A DNA stretch of 64,000 nucleotides from Agrobacterium tumefaciens (GTDB taxonomy: Bacteria > Pseudomonadota > Alphaproteobacteria > Rhizobiales > Rhizobiaceae). The DNA lies in assembly GCF_013318015.2 (NCBI RefSeq), contig NZ_CP115842.1, forward strand, positions 186,001 through 250,000. The letters run 5' to 3'. Under the pieces are notes generated by a model. It saw only the letters and a program-made list of their open reading frames with translations, was not told the DNA's origin and searched no databases. Position numbers and translations under genes: made by a program. Shown piece after piece: positions 8,269-16,565 of the stretch (its first letter is position 1; every line of letters starts with the position of its first letter).

Positions 8269-10308
8269 ATGCCCGCTTCAAATGACCCGACTGGAATACC
8301 CCAAATGACAATACGTGTTGAAGAACATATCTGGATTCCCATGAGCGATGGCGTACGCCTTGGTGCTCGCCTTTGGCTGCCGGAGGGCGCGGAACAATCG
8401 CCGGTTCCCGCCATTCTCGAGTATATTCCCTATCGCAAGCGAGACGGAACCCGCGGGCGCGACGAGCCGATGCACGGCTATTTTGCCAGCCAGGGATATG
8501 CCGCAATTCGCGTGGACATGCGCGGCACCGGCGAATCCGATGGCCACATGGCAGACGAATATCTGAAGCAGGAACAGGACGACGCACTCGAGGTGATCGA
8601 CTGGATTTCCCGCCAGCCGTGGTGCACCGGCAATGTCGGCATGATGGGCAAGAGCTGGGGCGGCTTCAACGGCCTGCAGGTCGCCGCCCGCCGTCCGCCG
8701 GCACTGAAAGCCGTTATCACCGCCTATTCGACGGACAACCGTTATACCGACGACATTCACTACATGGGCGGCCTGCTGCTGAACGACAATCTGTGGTGGG
8801 GCACCATCATGCTTGCTTATCAGAGCCGTCCGCTTGATCCGGAGATCGTCGGTGACACGTGGCGCGACAGCTGGATCGAGCGCCTGGAGAAGCTCCCCTT
8901 CTTTCCCGCCCTCTGGCTGGAACACCAACGTTACGACGATTACTGGAAACACGGCTCGGTCTGCGAAGACTGGAGCGCAATTGAATGCCCGGTCCTTGCC
9001 ATCGGCGCATGGGCGGACAGCTATACCAATGCCGTCCCGCGGCTTCTGGAGAACCTTCAGGTCCCGCGTCGCGGCATCATCGGTCCGTGGGGCCATATCT
9101 ACCCCCAAGATGGTGTTCCCGGTCCCGCAATTGGCTTCCTGCAGGAAGCAACGCGCTGGTGGGACCATTGGCTGAAAGGCAAGGACACCGGCGTCATGGA
9201 CGAGCCGATGCTGCGCGCCTTCGTCAGCGACACGATCGAACCGACCGGTACGCGCACGACGACGCAAGGCCGCTGGGTGGGTGAAGCAACATGGCCTTCG
9301 CCCGAAATTGCAACCCGCTCACTTTACCCCGGTGCAGCGAAGGAACTGCGCGATACGGCAAGCGAACCGGCAATTCTCAGCATTCGTTCGCCGCAAAGCC
9401 ACGGCAAGGCGGGCGGGGAATGGATGGCGACCGGATGTCCCGGTGAACATCCAACCGATCAGCGGCTCGACAACGGTGGCGCGCTCGTTTTCGAAACCGC
9501 CTTGATGGAAGAGGATTTCGATATTCTCGGTGCGCCGGTAGCGCGTCTGCGTATTGCCGCAGATTGCCCTGTCGCGCAGATTTCACTGCGCCTCAACGAC
9601 GTCCTGCCGGATGGCCGTGTCACACGTGTCAGTTATCAGGTTTTCAACCTGACCCACCGCGATAGCCACGAAAATCCGGAAGCATTGGAACCCGGCAAAT
9701 TTTACGATGTCACAATCAAGCTCAATGATTGCGGTTATCGTTTTGCCAAAGGGCACCGGCTGCAACTCGCCATCGCCACGGCCTACTGGCCGATGGTATG
9801 GACATCGCCTTACGATGCGACGATCAGCATTTCCGTTGCAGAAAGCGCGCTTGACCTGCCCGTGCGTGCCACCTGTGACGACAAGCCTGTGCGTTTCGAG
9901 GCCCCTGCCCACGGCCCATCGACACCCATGACGCAGGTCGATCCCGGCACGGTCCGCCGCTGGACCGAACAGGACCATGAGACGGGTATCAACACCTATG
10001 TCACGGAAGGCGTGGGCGGCTTGTTCGGCGAGGGCGTGTTGCGGTTTGACGACATCGACACCGAACTCAGCCATAGCCTGCGGCGTGAATTGACCATTCG
10101 CGACGGAGATCCCCTCTCCGCGAAATACGTCCTCACCCAGACATATGAAATTGGCCGCGATGGGTGGCGCATCAAGATCGATAGCCGCACCGAGATGCAC
10201 TCCGACAGGGAGAATTTCTACCTGACCGGAGAACTTTCGGCACTCGAAAATGGCAGCCTCGTCAAAACCCGGAAGTGGGATGAGCGCTACAAACGCGACC
10301 TCATCTGA
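8269..10308 (+). CDS. CocE/NonD-family hydrolase (X-Pro dipeptidyl-peptidase S15 fold)
   Basis: A 679-residue cytoplasmic alpha/beta hydrolase of the CocE/NonD family, which includes cocaine esterase, alpha-amino acid ester hydrolases and X-Pro dipeptidyl peptidases. The nucleophile is Ser129 in the elbow GKSWGG; the probable acid is the Asp in GAWADSYTNA and the base the His in GPWGHIYP. The C-terminal part (about residues 320-570) is the jelly-roll domain of the family, and about 100 residues more extend beyond it. No signal peptide is seen. It closes the peptide-importer operon, so it may cleave the imported compound, perhaps an ester or proline-containing peptide. Start choice is uncertain: ATG at 8269, or ATG at 8305 (MTIRVEEH), which would remove 12 residues. 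Confidence 0.88.
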   Translation: MPASNDPTGIPQMTIRVEEHIWIPMSDGVRLGARLWLPEGAEQSPVPAILEYIPYRKRDGTRGRDEPMHGYFASQGYAAIRVDMRGTGESDGHMADEYLKQEQDDALEVIDWISRQPWCTGNVGMMGKSWGGFNGLQVAARRPPALKAVITAYSTDNRYTDDIHYMGGLLLNDNLWWGTIMLAYQSRPLDPEIVGDTWRDSWIERLEKLPFFPALWLEHQRYDDYWKHGSVCEDWSAIECPVLAIGAWADSYTNAVPRLLENLQVPRRGIIGPWGHIYPQDGVPGPAIGFLQEATRWWDHWLKGKDTGVMDEPMLRAFVSDTIEPTGTRTTTQGRWVGEATWPSPEIATRSLYPGAAKELRDTASEPAILSIRSPQSHGKAGGEWMATGCPGEHPTDQRLDNGGALVFETALMEEDFDILGAPVARLRIAADCPVAQISLRLNDVLPDGRVTRVSYQVFNLTHRDSHENPEALEPGKFYDVTIKLNDCGYRFAKGHRLQLAIATAYWPMVWTSPYDATISISVAESALDLPVRATCDDKPVRFEAPAHGPSTPMTQVDPGTVRRWTEQDHETGINTYVTEGVGGLFGEGVLRFDDIDTELSHSLRRELTIRDGDPLSAKYVLTQTYEIGRDGWRIKIDSRTEMHSDRENFYLTGELSALENGSLVKTRKWDERYKRDLI

Positions 10309-10316
10309 TGTTGCAT

Positions 10317-10342
10317 GGCCCCTGCAGCTATTTGCGGGGGCC
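10317..10342 (+). terminator. Stem-loop after the CocE-type gene
   Basis: Ten-bp arms GGCCCCTGCA/TGCGGGGGCC with one G-U type mismatch and a six-base loop, eight bases after the stop. There is no T-run (TAAAAC follows), so termination may be weak or Rho-assisted. Confidence 0.45.
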
Positions 10343-10632
10343 TAAAACATGCCATTGTCTCGGTACCGTATCTGTCAGCTTTCCTGTTTAGGAGCGATCA
10401 ATGTCACGGTTGGGAAACAGGATCGATATCGGCCTACGTCTCGTGTCAGAAGCGGGAGACCTTGAACTGCGGCATGAGCCCCAACAAAAGAGTCTGGCAA
10501 AACGTCTGTGCGGGATCCGCCTGCACGGCGATACTGCGTGAAGACCTTCCCGCTAAAAACAATGCGGAGCGAGTAAAAGGGATGGCCAAGCACAACTTTT
10601 TGTCGAGACGCAAAAATTAGAAAAACTAATAG
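10343..10632. other. Non-coding stretch upstream of the cold-shock promoter
   Basis: About 290 bases with no credible gene. A 101-codon open frame on the plus strand lacks a ribosome binding site and has the composition of noise. It turns AT-rich toward its end (AAAAATTAGAAAAACTAAT), as expected just upstream of a strong promoter. Confidence 0.5.
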
Positions 10633-10661
10633 TTGACGCAACCGTGCAAGCACGCTATAAC
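10633..10661 (+). promoter_or_regulatory. Strong housekeeping-sigma promoter of the cold-shock gene
   Basis: TTGACG (10633-10638), a spacer of exactly 17 bases, and TATAAC (10656-10661). This is close to the ideal -35/-10 pair. Transcription should begin near 10668, giving a leader of about 135 bases before the cold-shock ATG. Confidence 0.75.
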
Positions 10662-10667
10662 GAACCA

Positions 10668-10804
10668 TCGAATTTGCTTGCTTAGCTTTGCTTGTTGCGC
10701 GATTGGCACCGCGTTCTGAACGAACCTTTCCTTTCAAAATCGCTATCAATGTTCGCAGCGCTTCTCAGTGCTGTGGGTCCTCTATCGCTATGAAAGGGTT
10801 CATC
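10668..10804 (+). promoter_or_regulatory. Long 5' leader of the cold-shock mRNA
   Basis: About 135 untranslated bases between the predicted start point and the ATG. Long leaders are the hallmark of cspA-type mRNAs, where refolding of the leader controls translation at low temperature. The first part contains repeated TTGCTTG (TTGCTTGCTTAGC and TTTGCTTGTTG). An in-frame ATG at 10790 precedes the conventional start by five codons. Confidence 0.5.
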
Positions 10805-11014
10805 ATGACCACTGGCACAGTTAAATGGTTTAATTCCACTAAAGGCTTCGGCTTCATTCAGCCTGACAACGGCGGCACAGATGCCTTCGTTCATATCTCC
10901 GCTGTTGAGCGGGCTGGTATGCGCGAACTCGTCGAAGGCCAGAAGATCGGCTTCGACCTGGAACGCGACAACAAGTCCGGCAAAATGTCGGCCTGCAATC
11001 TGCAGGCTGCCTAA
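10805..11014 (+). CDS. cspA: Cold-shock protein, CspA family
   Basis: A 69-residue single cold-shock domain (OB fold) that binds single-stranded nucleic acid and melts RNA secondary structure. RNP1 is KGFGFI and RNP2 is DAFVHIS, both intact. The sequence begins [10 protein letters not shown] and ends at CNLQAA, as in rhizobial CspA proteins. It is monocistronic or partly read through: a strong terminator follows 63 bases after the stop, before the small gene at 11144. Expression should depend on the promoter at 10633 and the long leader. Several cspA paralogues are usual in these genomes, so the number of this copy cannot be given. Confidence 0.95.
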   Translation: MTTGTVKWFNSTKGFGFIQPDNGGTDAFVHISAVERAGMRELVEGQKIGFDLERDNKSGKMSACNLQAA

Positions 11015-11076
11015 CGGGTTTTGCTTCCCTTTGACCACGGATGTACTGGCACTGCCGGAAGCACCCCGAACCAATC

Positions 11077-11104
11077 AAGGCCAGGCAAATTGCCTGGCCT
11101 TTTG
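11077..11104 (+). terminator. Rho-independent terminator after the cold-shock gene
   Basis: AAGGCCAGGCAA and TTGCCTGGCC form a nearly perfect inverted repeat with a minimal loop, followed by TTTTGTTTT. Confidence 0.85.
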
Positions 11105-11143
11105 TTTTCCGCTCGCATGTCGAGCCTTACCACCGGAACACCC

Positions 11144-11368
11144 ATGACAGAAAAATACAGTATCTCGCGCCAGAAGGCCGAGGTTGCCTTCAGCAACATC
11201 CAGACGCCGTTCTTCGCAAAGGACAAAGCGCTCGACGAGCTTGATTCGATCACGCAGTCCCGCGACGCCAAGACTTTGCGGCTGCGGGAAGCACGTCTTG
11301 CAAAGGAACAGTCTGATCGCATTTCTGCGACATCCGCTCTTCTTGCCAAGCGTGCCCGTGCACGATGA
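11144..11368 (+). CDS. Small charged protein downstream of the cold-shock gene, unknown function
   Basis: A 74-residue, mostly helical, highly charged cytoplasmic protein (MTEKYSISRQKAEVAF at the start, ending LLAKRARAR). No signal peptide, membrane segment or known motif is seen. Similar small genes follow cspA copies in rhizobial genomes, which supports a real gene and a shared, read-through expression with the cold-shock gene. An ATG at 11117 would add nine residues; the 11144 start gives the cleaner N-terminus. The ribosome binding site is weak (CCGGAACACCC). Confidence 0.6.
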   Translation: MTEKYSISRQKAEVAFSNIQTPFFAKDKALDELDSITQSRDAKTLRLREARLAKEQSDRISATSALLAKRARAR

Positions 11369-11555
11369 TGGTTTTGACGGCATCGTCAGAACAGGTGCCT
11401 GAAGCCAATTCGTATCGGACGGCTTCCTGACCACCCCGGTATATACAGACGCCGGGCCTTGAGCTGTTGCATGCCTGTCAACTCCCTGGCAAGCTTACGT
11501 TCCAGCTGCCCAAGCGCGGCGCCAGTTATATTAAATCACTAAATTAGAAGTATAT

Positions 11556-11575
11556 TTAAAAACCGAAGCTATCGG
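11556..11575 (-). terminator. Short hairpin with T-run after the HisKA_2 kinase gene
   Basis: On the minus strand CCGA-TAGCT-TCGG is followed by TTTTTAAATAT, starting a few bases after the stop at 11579. The stem is only four bp, so efficiency is doubtful. Confidence 0.4.
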
Positions 11576-11578
11576 CGT

Positions 11579-12616
11579 TTACGTCTCGCTCCAGGTCATC
11601 GTGTAACGCGTTCCCTTGGCCTGTTCCGGGTGCGTATGCGTTTGCTCGACGCGAGCACCAATGTTCTGAGCCATTGCCATAATCAGCTTTGTTCCGAGGC
11701 CAGTACCACGCGGAGATGCGTCGGGCTTTGAACCGACACCATCGTCTTCGACAACGAGAACAAATTGCCGATTTTCTTCCGAAAGTTCGACGCGAACCGT
11801 GCCGGATTGATCTGGATAAGCGTATTTCAGCGCGTTGGTCAGCAGCTCGGTGATGATGACACCCAGAGCTACGGCATGGTCTGCCTTGAGGCTGATGTCA
11901 CAAAGCGATGTTTCGACGGTAATGGACGAAGATCCGGGAACCGCCTGAAACAACCCATCGATGATCGACGTCAGGTACGAATTGAGCGATACCAGACCTA
12001 TATTGTCGGTATTGTAAAGGCTGCGGTGAACGCCGGCGATCGCCGAAATCCTGCTTTGGGTTTCCAGCAAGGCGACTTCGGCTTCCTCAGACTTGATGGT
12101 GTTTATCTGCAGGCGAATCATGGCGGATACCAGCGAGAGGCTGTTGGCGACCCGATGGTTCATCTCCTTCACCATCATTTCCGCATGTTCCTTGGCCTTT
12201 ACCAGCAACCGGTCGGATTCCTCCTTCGTCTGACGCAGACGATGGTTTTCCAGCGACTGATCGATAGCCGTAAGCAACAGCGGGAAAAAGTCGTCACCGA
12301 CATTCTTTATGACGTAGTCGGCGGCACCCGCCTTGAGGGCGTCGATCGCGATCTGGGCTTCGTTCGATCCCGTTACATAAAGAACGGGAACCCGCCCCGG
12401 CAAGGACTGAATCGCGGCAAGGAACTCCATTCCCGTCGATGTCTGGAAGTAATGGTCCAGAACGACGATATCGAACTGCTCGTCTTGAAACATCTTGAGC
12501 CCGGACGCCACGGATGCGGCATGGACCACCTCCATTCCGTGACGACCAAGGATCCGGCTGGAAAGCCGCGCCAGAGCCGGATCATCATCAACATACAAAA
12601 CGCGCAATGCCATCAT
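11579..12616 (-). CDS. Receiver domain-HisKA_2 histidine kinase
   Basis: A 345-residue soluble protein with an N-terminal receiver domain (residues 1-125) fused to a histidine kinase. The receiver has the acidic pair in VDDDPA and the phospho-acceptor Asp54 in VVLDHYF. The kinase is of the HisKA_2/HWE type: H-box EMNHRVANSLSLVSAMIRLQ with His154, N-box ELLTNALKYAYP and the DDGVGS plus RGTGLGTKL ATP lid. There is no sensor domain and no membrane segment, so input must come through phosphorylation of Asp54. It is the last gene of a three-gene signalling operon and lies four bases after the single-domain regulator. Partner output is unknown; no DNA-binding domain is present. Confidence 0.9.
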   Translation of the reverse strand: MMALRVLYVDDDPALARLSSRILGRHGMEVVHAASVASGLKMFQDEQFDIVVLDHYFQTSTGMEFLAAIQSLPGRVPVLYVTGSNEAQIAIDALKAGAADYVIKNVGDDFFPLLLTAIDQSLENHRLRQTKEESDRLLVKAKEHAEMMVKEMNHRVANSLSLVSAMIRLQINTIKSEEAEVALLETQSRISAIAGVHRSLYNTDNIGLVSLNSYLTSIIDGLFQAVPGSSSITVETSLCDISLKADHAVALGVIITELLTNALKYAYPDQSGTVRVELSEENRQFVLVVEDDGVGSKPDASPRGTGLGTKLIMAMAQNIGARVEQTHTHPEQAKGTRYTMTWSET

Positions 12617-12620
12617 GCCT

Positions 12621-13058
12621 TCAAGGTACTTGAATTACGGAGAAGAACAGGCCGAGGTTCTTTATCGCACTCGCAAAGCCTTCGTAGTCGACCGGCTTGG
12701 TTATATAGACATTTGCACCAAGGTCATAACATTTCTGAATCTCGGTTTCGTCATCCGTCGTCGTCAAAACGACCACCGGCAAACGGCGCGTATATTCGTT
12801 ACTCTTGATCTCCTCGAGAATTCGGATACCCGACATATCAGGGAGGTTAAGATCGAGCAAAACAAGAAGATATCGATCTTTGCTGACAACGCCATCGCGG
12901 TTTTCACCGAGGATGTAGTCGAGTGCCTTTGCACCGAGCGTAAAGGGCATGATCTCGTTATTCACACCTGCGCGACGTACGTTCTTCTCGATCAGCCGAG
13001 CATGACCTTCGTCATCCTCGATCATAATGATCGTTACCTCTTGACCGGTTGCCTTCAT
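12621..13058 (-). CDS. Single-domain response regulator
   Basis: A 145-residue receiver-only protein. Acidic pocket MIEDDEGHARLI, phospho-acceptor Asp69 in LLDLNLPD, switch threonine in VVVLTTTDD and the conserved lysine in ITKPVD are all present. It belongs to the Rcp1-like group often encoded beside phytochrome or CHASE-type kinases. With no output domain it probably relays or buffers phosphate between the kinases on either side. Its start overlaps the stop of the CHASE3 kinase gene by four bases, which implies translational coupling. Confidence 0.9.
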   Translation of the reverse strand: MKATGQEVTIIMIEDDEGHARLIEKNVRRAGVNNEIMPFTLGAKALDYILGENRDGVVSKDRYLLVLLDLNLPDMSGIRILEEIKSNEYTRRLPVVVLTTTDDETEIQKCYDLGANVYITKPVDYEGFASAIKNLGLFFSVIQVP

Positions 13059-14548
13059 TTTTCGCCTTCTTTCGTCACTTTTCTGAGATCGCTCGGCAGC
13101 AGCAATGTAAATGTACTGCCTTTGCCAAGTTCGGAACTCACCTTAATGTCTCCTCCTAAACTTCTTATTAGCGACCGAACATGGGCAAGGCCGATGCCTT
13201 CCCCCGGTTGATCCTGATCACCGGCGCGGCGAAAGAGTTCGAACACCCGTTCCAGATCATGCTCGCCAATGCCACGCCCGTTGTCGCTGACTTCGATGCT
13301 GATGGCACCCCGCCCGGACGGATAAGCACGGGCAGTCAATCGCAGCGGTCGTCCCGGCATCTGGTATTTCACCGCATTGTCGAAAAGATTGCCAAGGATT
13401 TGGTCGAGAGAGATACGATCCGTCACGACTGTCAGCTTTGATGTCTCGACACTGATCTCGCCGCCATTGGCATTGATCTGGTGACGAACCGTCTCGGAGA
13501 GCGATGACAGCAATGTCTCTATGTCGACTTTTTCCGGCTGCAGCTTTCGCTGACCATCGCGCGATATCTTCAAGATCGCATTGATCAGCTGGTCCATCTT
13601 GCGTGTCGAAGAGCGGATGAAACTGATCGCCTCGGGAAGATCCTCCTCGACAGCCAGTCTGGCATCCCGAACCACGTCGTCGGAAGGCATTTTGCCGTCT
13701 GCGAGCACATAGGCGGTGACCGGCTTCAGGGACGTATCGAATTCGGAGAGGAACCCCATGATATTGACGAGCGGCGCACGCAAATCATGCGTGACGATAT
13801 AGGCGAAGCGCTGAATTTCCTGATTGGCGCTGCGAAGATCACGGGTTCTTTCCTCAACCCGCTCCTCCAGATGGCGATTTAGCTCGTCAACATCTTCCCG
13901 AGACCGGTTCAACGCACGGATATATGTGAAAACCAGAAAAATTGAACCGCCGACAACAAGCAGGATCGCCAGCGTGCCGCCGAGCGTTACCCATTGCAAT
14001 GTATTGGCGGCGCCAAGTTGGTCTCCGACGATGATGCGGAGCCGGTCGTCGGTCTGCGATTGCAGCTTCGACAAGATCGCCCTGATTTCGTTCATGAACC
14101 GTTTGCCGTCATTCTCACGGACGACTTCGACTGCCTCGGTGATGCGTCCTGCCTTTTGCAGATCGATGGTTTCCTGGGTTTCAGCCAGCTTGTTGGCGAC
14201 GGCATTACCGAGATCCGTCAGATCCTGCTCGTATTGCTTCTGGTCCTTCAGCACTTCGAGAAGTCTGGACTGCCTCTGCGGCAACAGGCTCAAGGCCTCC
14301 TGATAAGGGCCCAGATACTCGATGTTGTTGGTCAGCAGATAACCCCTCTGCCCCGTTTCAATGTCCTGCATCGACGTCAGGATATCGAGAATGGCTGCCC
14401 GCACACGGCGCAACTCGGCTGTTTCTTGCGAGTACCGGTTGTTCACCTGCACTAGCCACAGCGAAGTGGCGACCATTCCGGTCAATATTGCAACACCCAC
14501 AGCGAGCATAAACAGGCTTCGCTGAGCAAAAGGCGAAAAACTAATCAC
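13055..14548 (-). CDS. CHASE3-domain sensor histidine kinase
   Basis: A 497-residue membrane kinase. A first membrane helix (about residues 11-33) is followed by a periplasmic CHASE3 domain (about 38-175, with the DIETGQRGYLLT motif), a second helix (about 186-209), a coiled-coil linker (HLEERVEERTRDLRSANQ) and then HisKA with His254 in THDLRAPL. The ATPase domain has a conventional N-box (LFDNAVKYQ), G1 DNGRGIG and G2 GIGLAHVRSL. This matches the bacteriophytochrome-like/CHASE3 kinases whose partners are single-domain regulators, and such a regulator is next in the operon. The signal is unknown. An inverted repeat and promoter region lie upstream at 14549-14700. Confidence 0.92.
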   Translation of the reverse strand: MISFSPFAQRSLFMLAVGVAILTGMVATSLWLVQVNNRYSQETAELRRVRAAILDILTSMQDIETGQRGYLLTNNIEYLGPYQEALSLLPQRQSRLLEVLKDQKQYEQDLTDLGNAVANKLAETQETIDLQKAGRITEAVEVVRENDGKRFMNEIRAILSKLQSQTDDRLRIIVGDQLGAANTLQWVTLGGTLAILLVVGGSIFLVFTYIRALNRSREDVDELNRHLEERVEERTRDLRSANQEIQRFAYIVTHDLRAPLVNIMGFLSEFDTSLKPVTAYVLADGKMPSDDVVRDARLAVEEDLPEAISFIRSSTRKMDQLINAILKISRDGQRKLQPEKVDIETLLSSLSETVRHQINANGGEISVETSKLTVVTDRISLDQILGNLFDNAVKYQMPGRPLRLTARAYPSGRGAISIEVSDNGRGIGEHDLERVFELFRRAGDQDQPGEGIGLAHVRSLIRSLGGDIKVSSELGKGSTFTLLLPSDLRKVTKEGEK

Positions 14549-14605
14549 AGTTGTAAATTCCCGGCATGCACCTCATTCGCGCGCAAACTAGAATATGCGG
14601 CGCAT

Positions 14606-14632
14606 TGAATCGAACGTTTTATTTTCGATTCA
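14606..14632. repeat. Inverted repeat upstream of the signalling operon
   Basis: Perfect nine-bp arms TGAATCGAA (14606-14614) and TTCGATTCA (14624-14632) with a nine-base AT-rich centre. It lies about 60-85 bases upstream of the CHASE3 kinase start and could be an operator. Confidence 0.45.
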
Positions 14633-14682
14633 TATGGGAACCACTTTTGACGACGCGCGTTAAGCTAGGCTGTAAAAATTAT

Positions 14683-14700
14683 TCCGCTCAGAAAAGCGGA
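14683..14700 (-). terminator. Terminator of the gamma-glutamyltransferase/ABC operon
   Basis: On the minus strand TCCGCT, loop TTTCTG, AGCGGA, then ATAATTTTTA. It starts about 50 bases after the stop of the fused ATPase gene. Confidence 0.6.
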
Positions 14701-14749
14701 TAGCTGTGCGAAACTTCACGGTTTTTCAATCCGGAATGCCAGAATTGCC

Positions 14750-16561
14750 TTAAACAACCTGAACCAGATGGCCCGGGGAAACGGTTTTATAGTTTCGCGT
14801 CGGCGTTTGAAATCCCATCGGCCGTATCGGGCTTTTCAGTTCATCGTTGGATATGCCGCGCTTTATTCCGCGTCGCGCCGGATCGGGTACCGGCACTGCC
14901 GCCATGAGTTTCTTCGTGTAGGCATGTTGCGGATTGTCGAAAACAGCAGCGCGCGGACCGATCTCCACAATCTCACCGAGATACATCACCGCGACGCGAT
15001 GGCTGACACGCTCCACCACCGCCATATCGTGGGAGATGAAGAGGAAGGCGAGATTGAGGCTCTGTTGCAGGTCGAGGAGCAGGTTGCAGACCTGCGCCTT
15101 GATCGAAACATCGAGAGCCGACACGCTTTCGTCGGCAACAATGACCTTCGGATCGAGGGCAAGCGCACGGGCAATCGCGATGCGCTGGCGCTGGCCGCCG
15201 GAAAATTCGTGAGGATAGCGGCTCGCCATGTCGGCGGTTAGACCAACCTTTTCGAGGAGATCGGCAGTCTTTTCCTTCGCCTGCTTCGTGGTGCCCAGTT
15301 TGTGCTTGATGAAGGGTTCGGAAATCGCCGTACCCACCGTCATGCGCGGATTGAGCGACGAAAACGGATCCTGAAAGATCATCTGTACGGACTTACGCAT
15401 ATTGCGCAGGCCGACTGTATCGAGCCGCATCACATCGTAACCATCGAGCGAAACCTCGCCGGCCGTCGGTTCGACAAGACGCATGATCGAGCGGCCGGTC
15501 GTCGACTTTCCGCAACCGGACTCGCCGACCAGTGCAAGCGTCTCCCCCTGAAACAGATCGAAGGAGACGTTTTCGACCGCGTGAACCGCACCCGTCTGCC
15601 GGGCCAAAAGGCCGGAGCGGATGGGAAACCGCGTCACGAGGTTCTTGACCGACAGGACAGGTGTCTGTCCGCTCGCAACCGTTTCGGCCACTTCTACCGG
15701 CTCGGTCGACAGGCCGGTTTTCATGTCGAGGACCGGAAAGCGCGTCGGCCACTGCCGGTCGCGCATCGAGCCGAGCTTCGGCACCGCCGAAAGCAGCGCC
15801 CGCGTATAGGGATGCTTGCCGCGCTGGAATATATCCCCGGTAGGTCCGGTCTCGACCTCATCGCCCCGGAACATCACAATGGTGCGGTCGGCGATCTCCG
15901 CCACGACGCCCATATCATGAGTAATGAAGAGGACCGACATGCCCTCCTCTTCCTGAAGCAGTTTGATCAGATCGAGAATCTGGCCCTGAATGGTGACGTC
16001 GAGCGCGGTCGTCGGTTCATCGGCGATCAGCAGTTTCGGCCGGGAAGCGAGCGCCATTGCGATCATCACGCGCTGGCGCATGCCACCGGAAAACTGATGC
16101 GGATACTCGTCAAAGCGACCGGCCGCGTTGGGAATACGAACCTTTTCGAGAAGCCGGACCGTCTCCGCCCTTGCCTGCTGCTTCGAAAAGCCCTTGTGCC
16201 GGATGAGGACCTCGGAAATCTGGCGGCCGATCGTGAAGATCGGATTGAGCGACGTCATAGGCTCCTGAAATATCATCGAGACGTCGTTGCCCCGCACGCC
16301 CCGCATTTCCTTCTCGGAAAGCGCCAGAAGATTGCGCCCGTTCAAGAGAACTTCACCCTCAATCCGGCTGAAAGCGGGGCTAAGCAGGCGCATGATGGAC
16401 AGCGAGGTGACGGACTTTCCCGAACCGGACTCGCCGACAATCGCGACGGTTTCGCCCGGAGCAACATCGAAGGAGACGTTTCGGACGACGCTCTTCCAAG
16501 CATCATCGACTAGAAAAGAAGTGGTCAGGTTTCTAACGGAGAGAACAGGTGTCGTATTCAT
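14750..16561 (-). CDS. ABC transporter ATP-binding protein, two fused domains (GsiA/DppD-DppF type)
   Basis: A 603-residue cytoplasmic ATPase with two nucleotide-binding domains. The first has Walker A GESGSGKS, signature FSGGMRQR and Walker [13 protein letters not shown]; the second has [17 protein letters not shown] and [12 protein letters not shown]. Length and order are those of GsiA, the ATPase of the glutathione importer, and of other fused oligopeptide ATPases. The gene starts four bases after the stop of the gamma-glutamyltransferase gene, so the two are one transcript. An upstream ATG at 16582 inside the previous gene would add seven residues. It energises the permeases encoded at 18373-20204. 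Confidence 0.92.
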   Translation of the reverse strand: MNTTPVLSVRNLTTSFLVDDAWKSVVRNVSFDVAPGETVAIVGESGSGKSVTSLSIMRLLSPAFSRIEGEVLLNGRNLLALSEKEMRGVRGNDVSMIFQEPMTSLNPIFTIGRQISEVLIRHKGFSKQQARAETVRLLEKVRIPNAAGRFDEYPHQFSGGMRQRVMIAMALASRPKLLIADEPTTALDVTIQGQILDLIKLLQEEEGMSVLFITHDMGVVAEIADRTIVMFRGDEVETGPTGDIFQRGKHPYTRALLSAVPKLGSMRDRQWPTRFPVLDMKTGLSTEPVEVAETVASGQTPVLSVKNLVTRFPIRSGLLARQTGAVHAVENVSFDLFQGETLALVGESGCGKSTTGRSIMRLVEPTAGEVSLDGYDVMRLDTVGLRNMRKSVQMIFQDPFSSLNPRMTVGTAISEPFIKHKLGTTKQAKEKTADLLEKVGLTADMASRYPHEFSGGQRQRIAIARALALDPKVIVADESVSALDVSIKAQVCNLLLDLQQSLNLAFLFISHDMAVVERVSHRVAVMYLGEIVEIGPRAAVFDNPQHAYTKKLMAAVPVPDPARRGIKRGISNDELKSPIRPMGFQTPTRNYKTVSPGHLVQVV

Positions 16562-16565
16562 GATG

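Noticed and set aside
8278..9267. Long minus-strand open frame opposite the CocE-type gene
   Set aside because: High-GC codon bias leaves the opposite strand open. No ribosome binding site and no family features; the plus-strand hydrolase has intact catalytic motifs.
10315..10620. 101-codon plus-strand frame upstream of the cold-shock gene
   Set aside because: No ribosome binding site and no family features. It begins inside a stem-loop and ends in the AT-rich promoter approach.
11765..12808. Plus-strand frame of 347 codons antisense to the HisKA_2 kinase
   Set aside because: Shadow frame. The minus strand carries complete receiver, H-box and ATP-binding motifs.
15302..16513. Plus-strand frame of 403 codons opposite the fused ATPase gene
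   Set aside because: Shadow frame of a highly conserved double ATPase; sequence has no recognisable domain.
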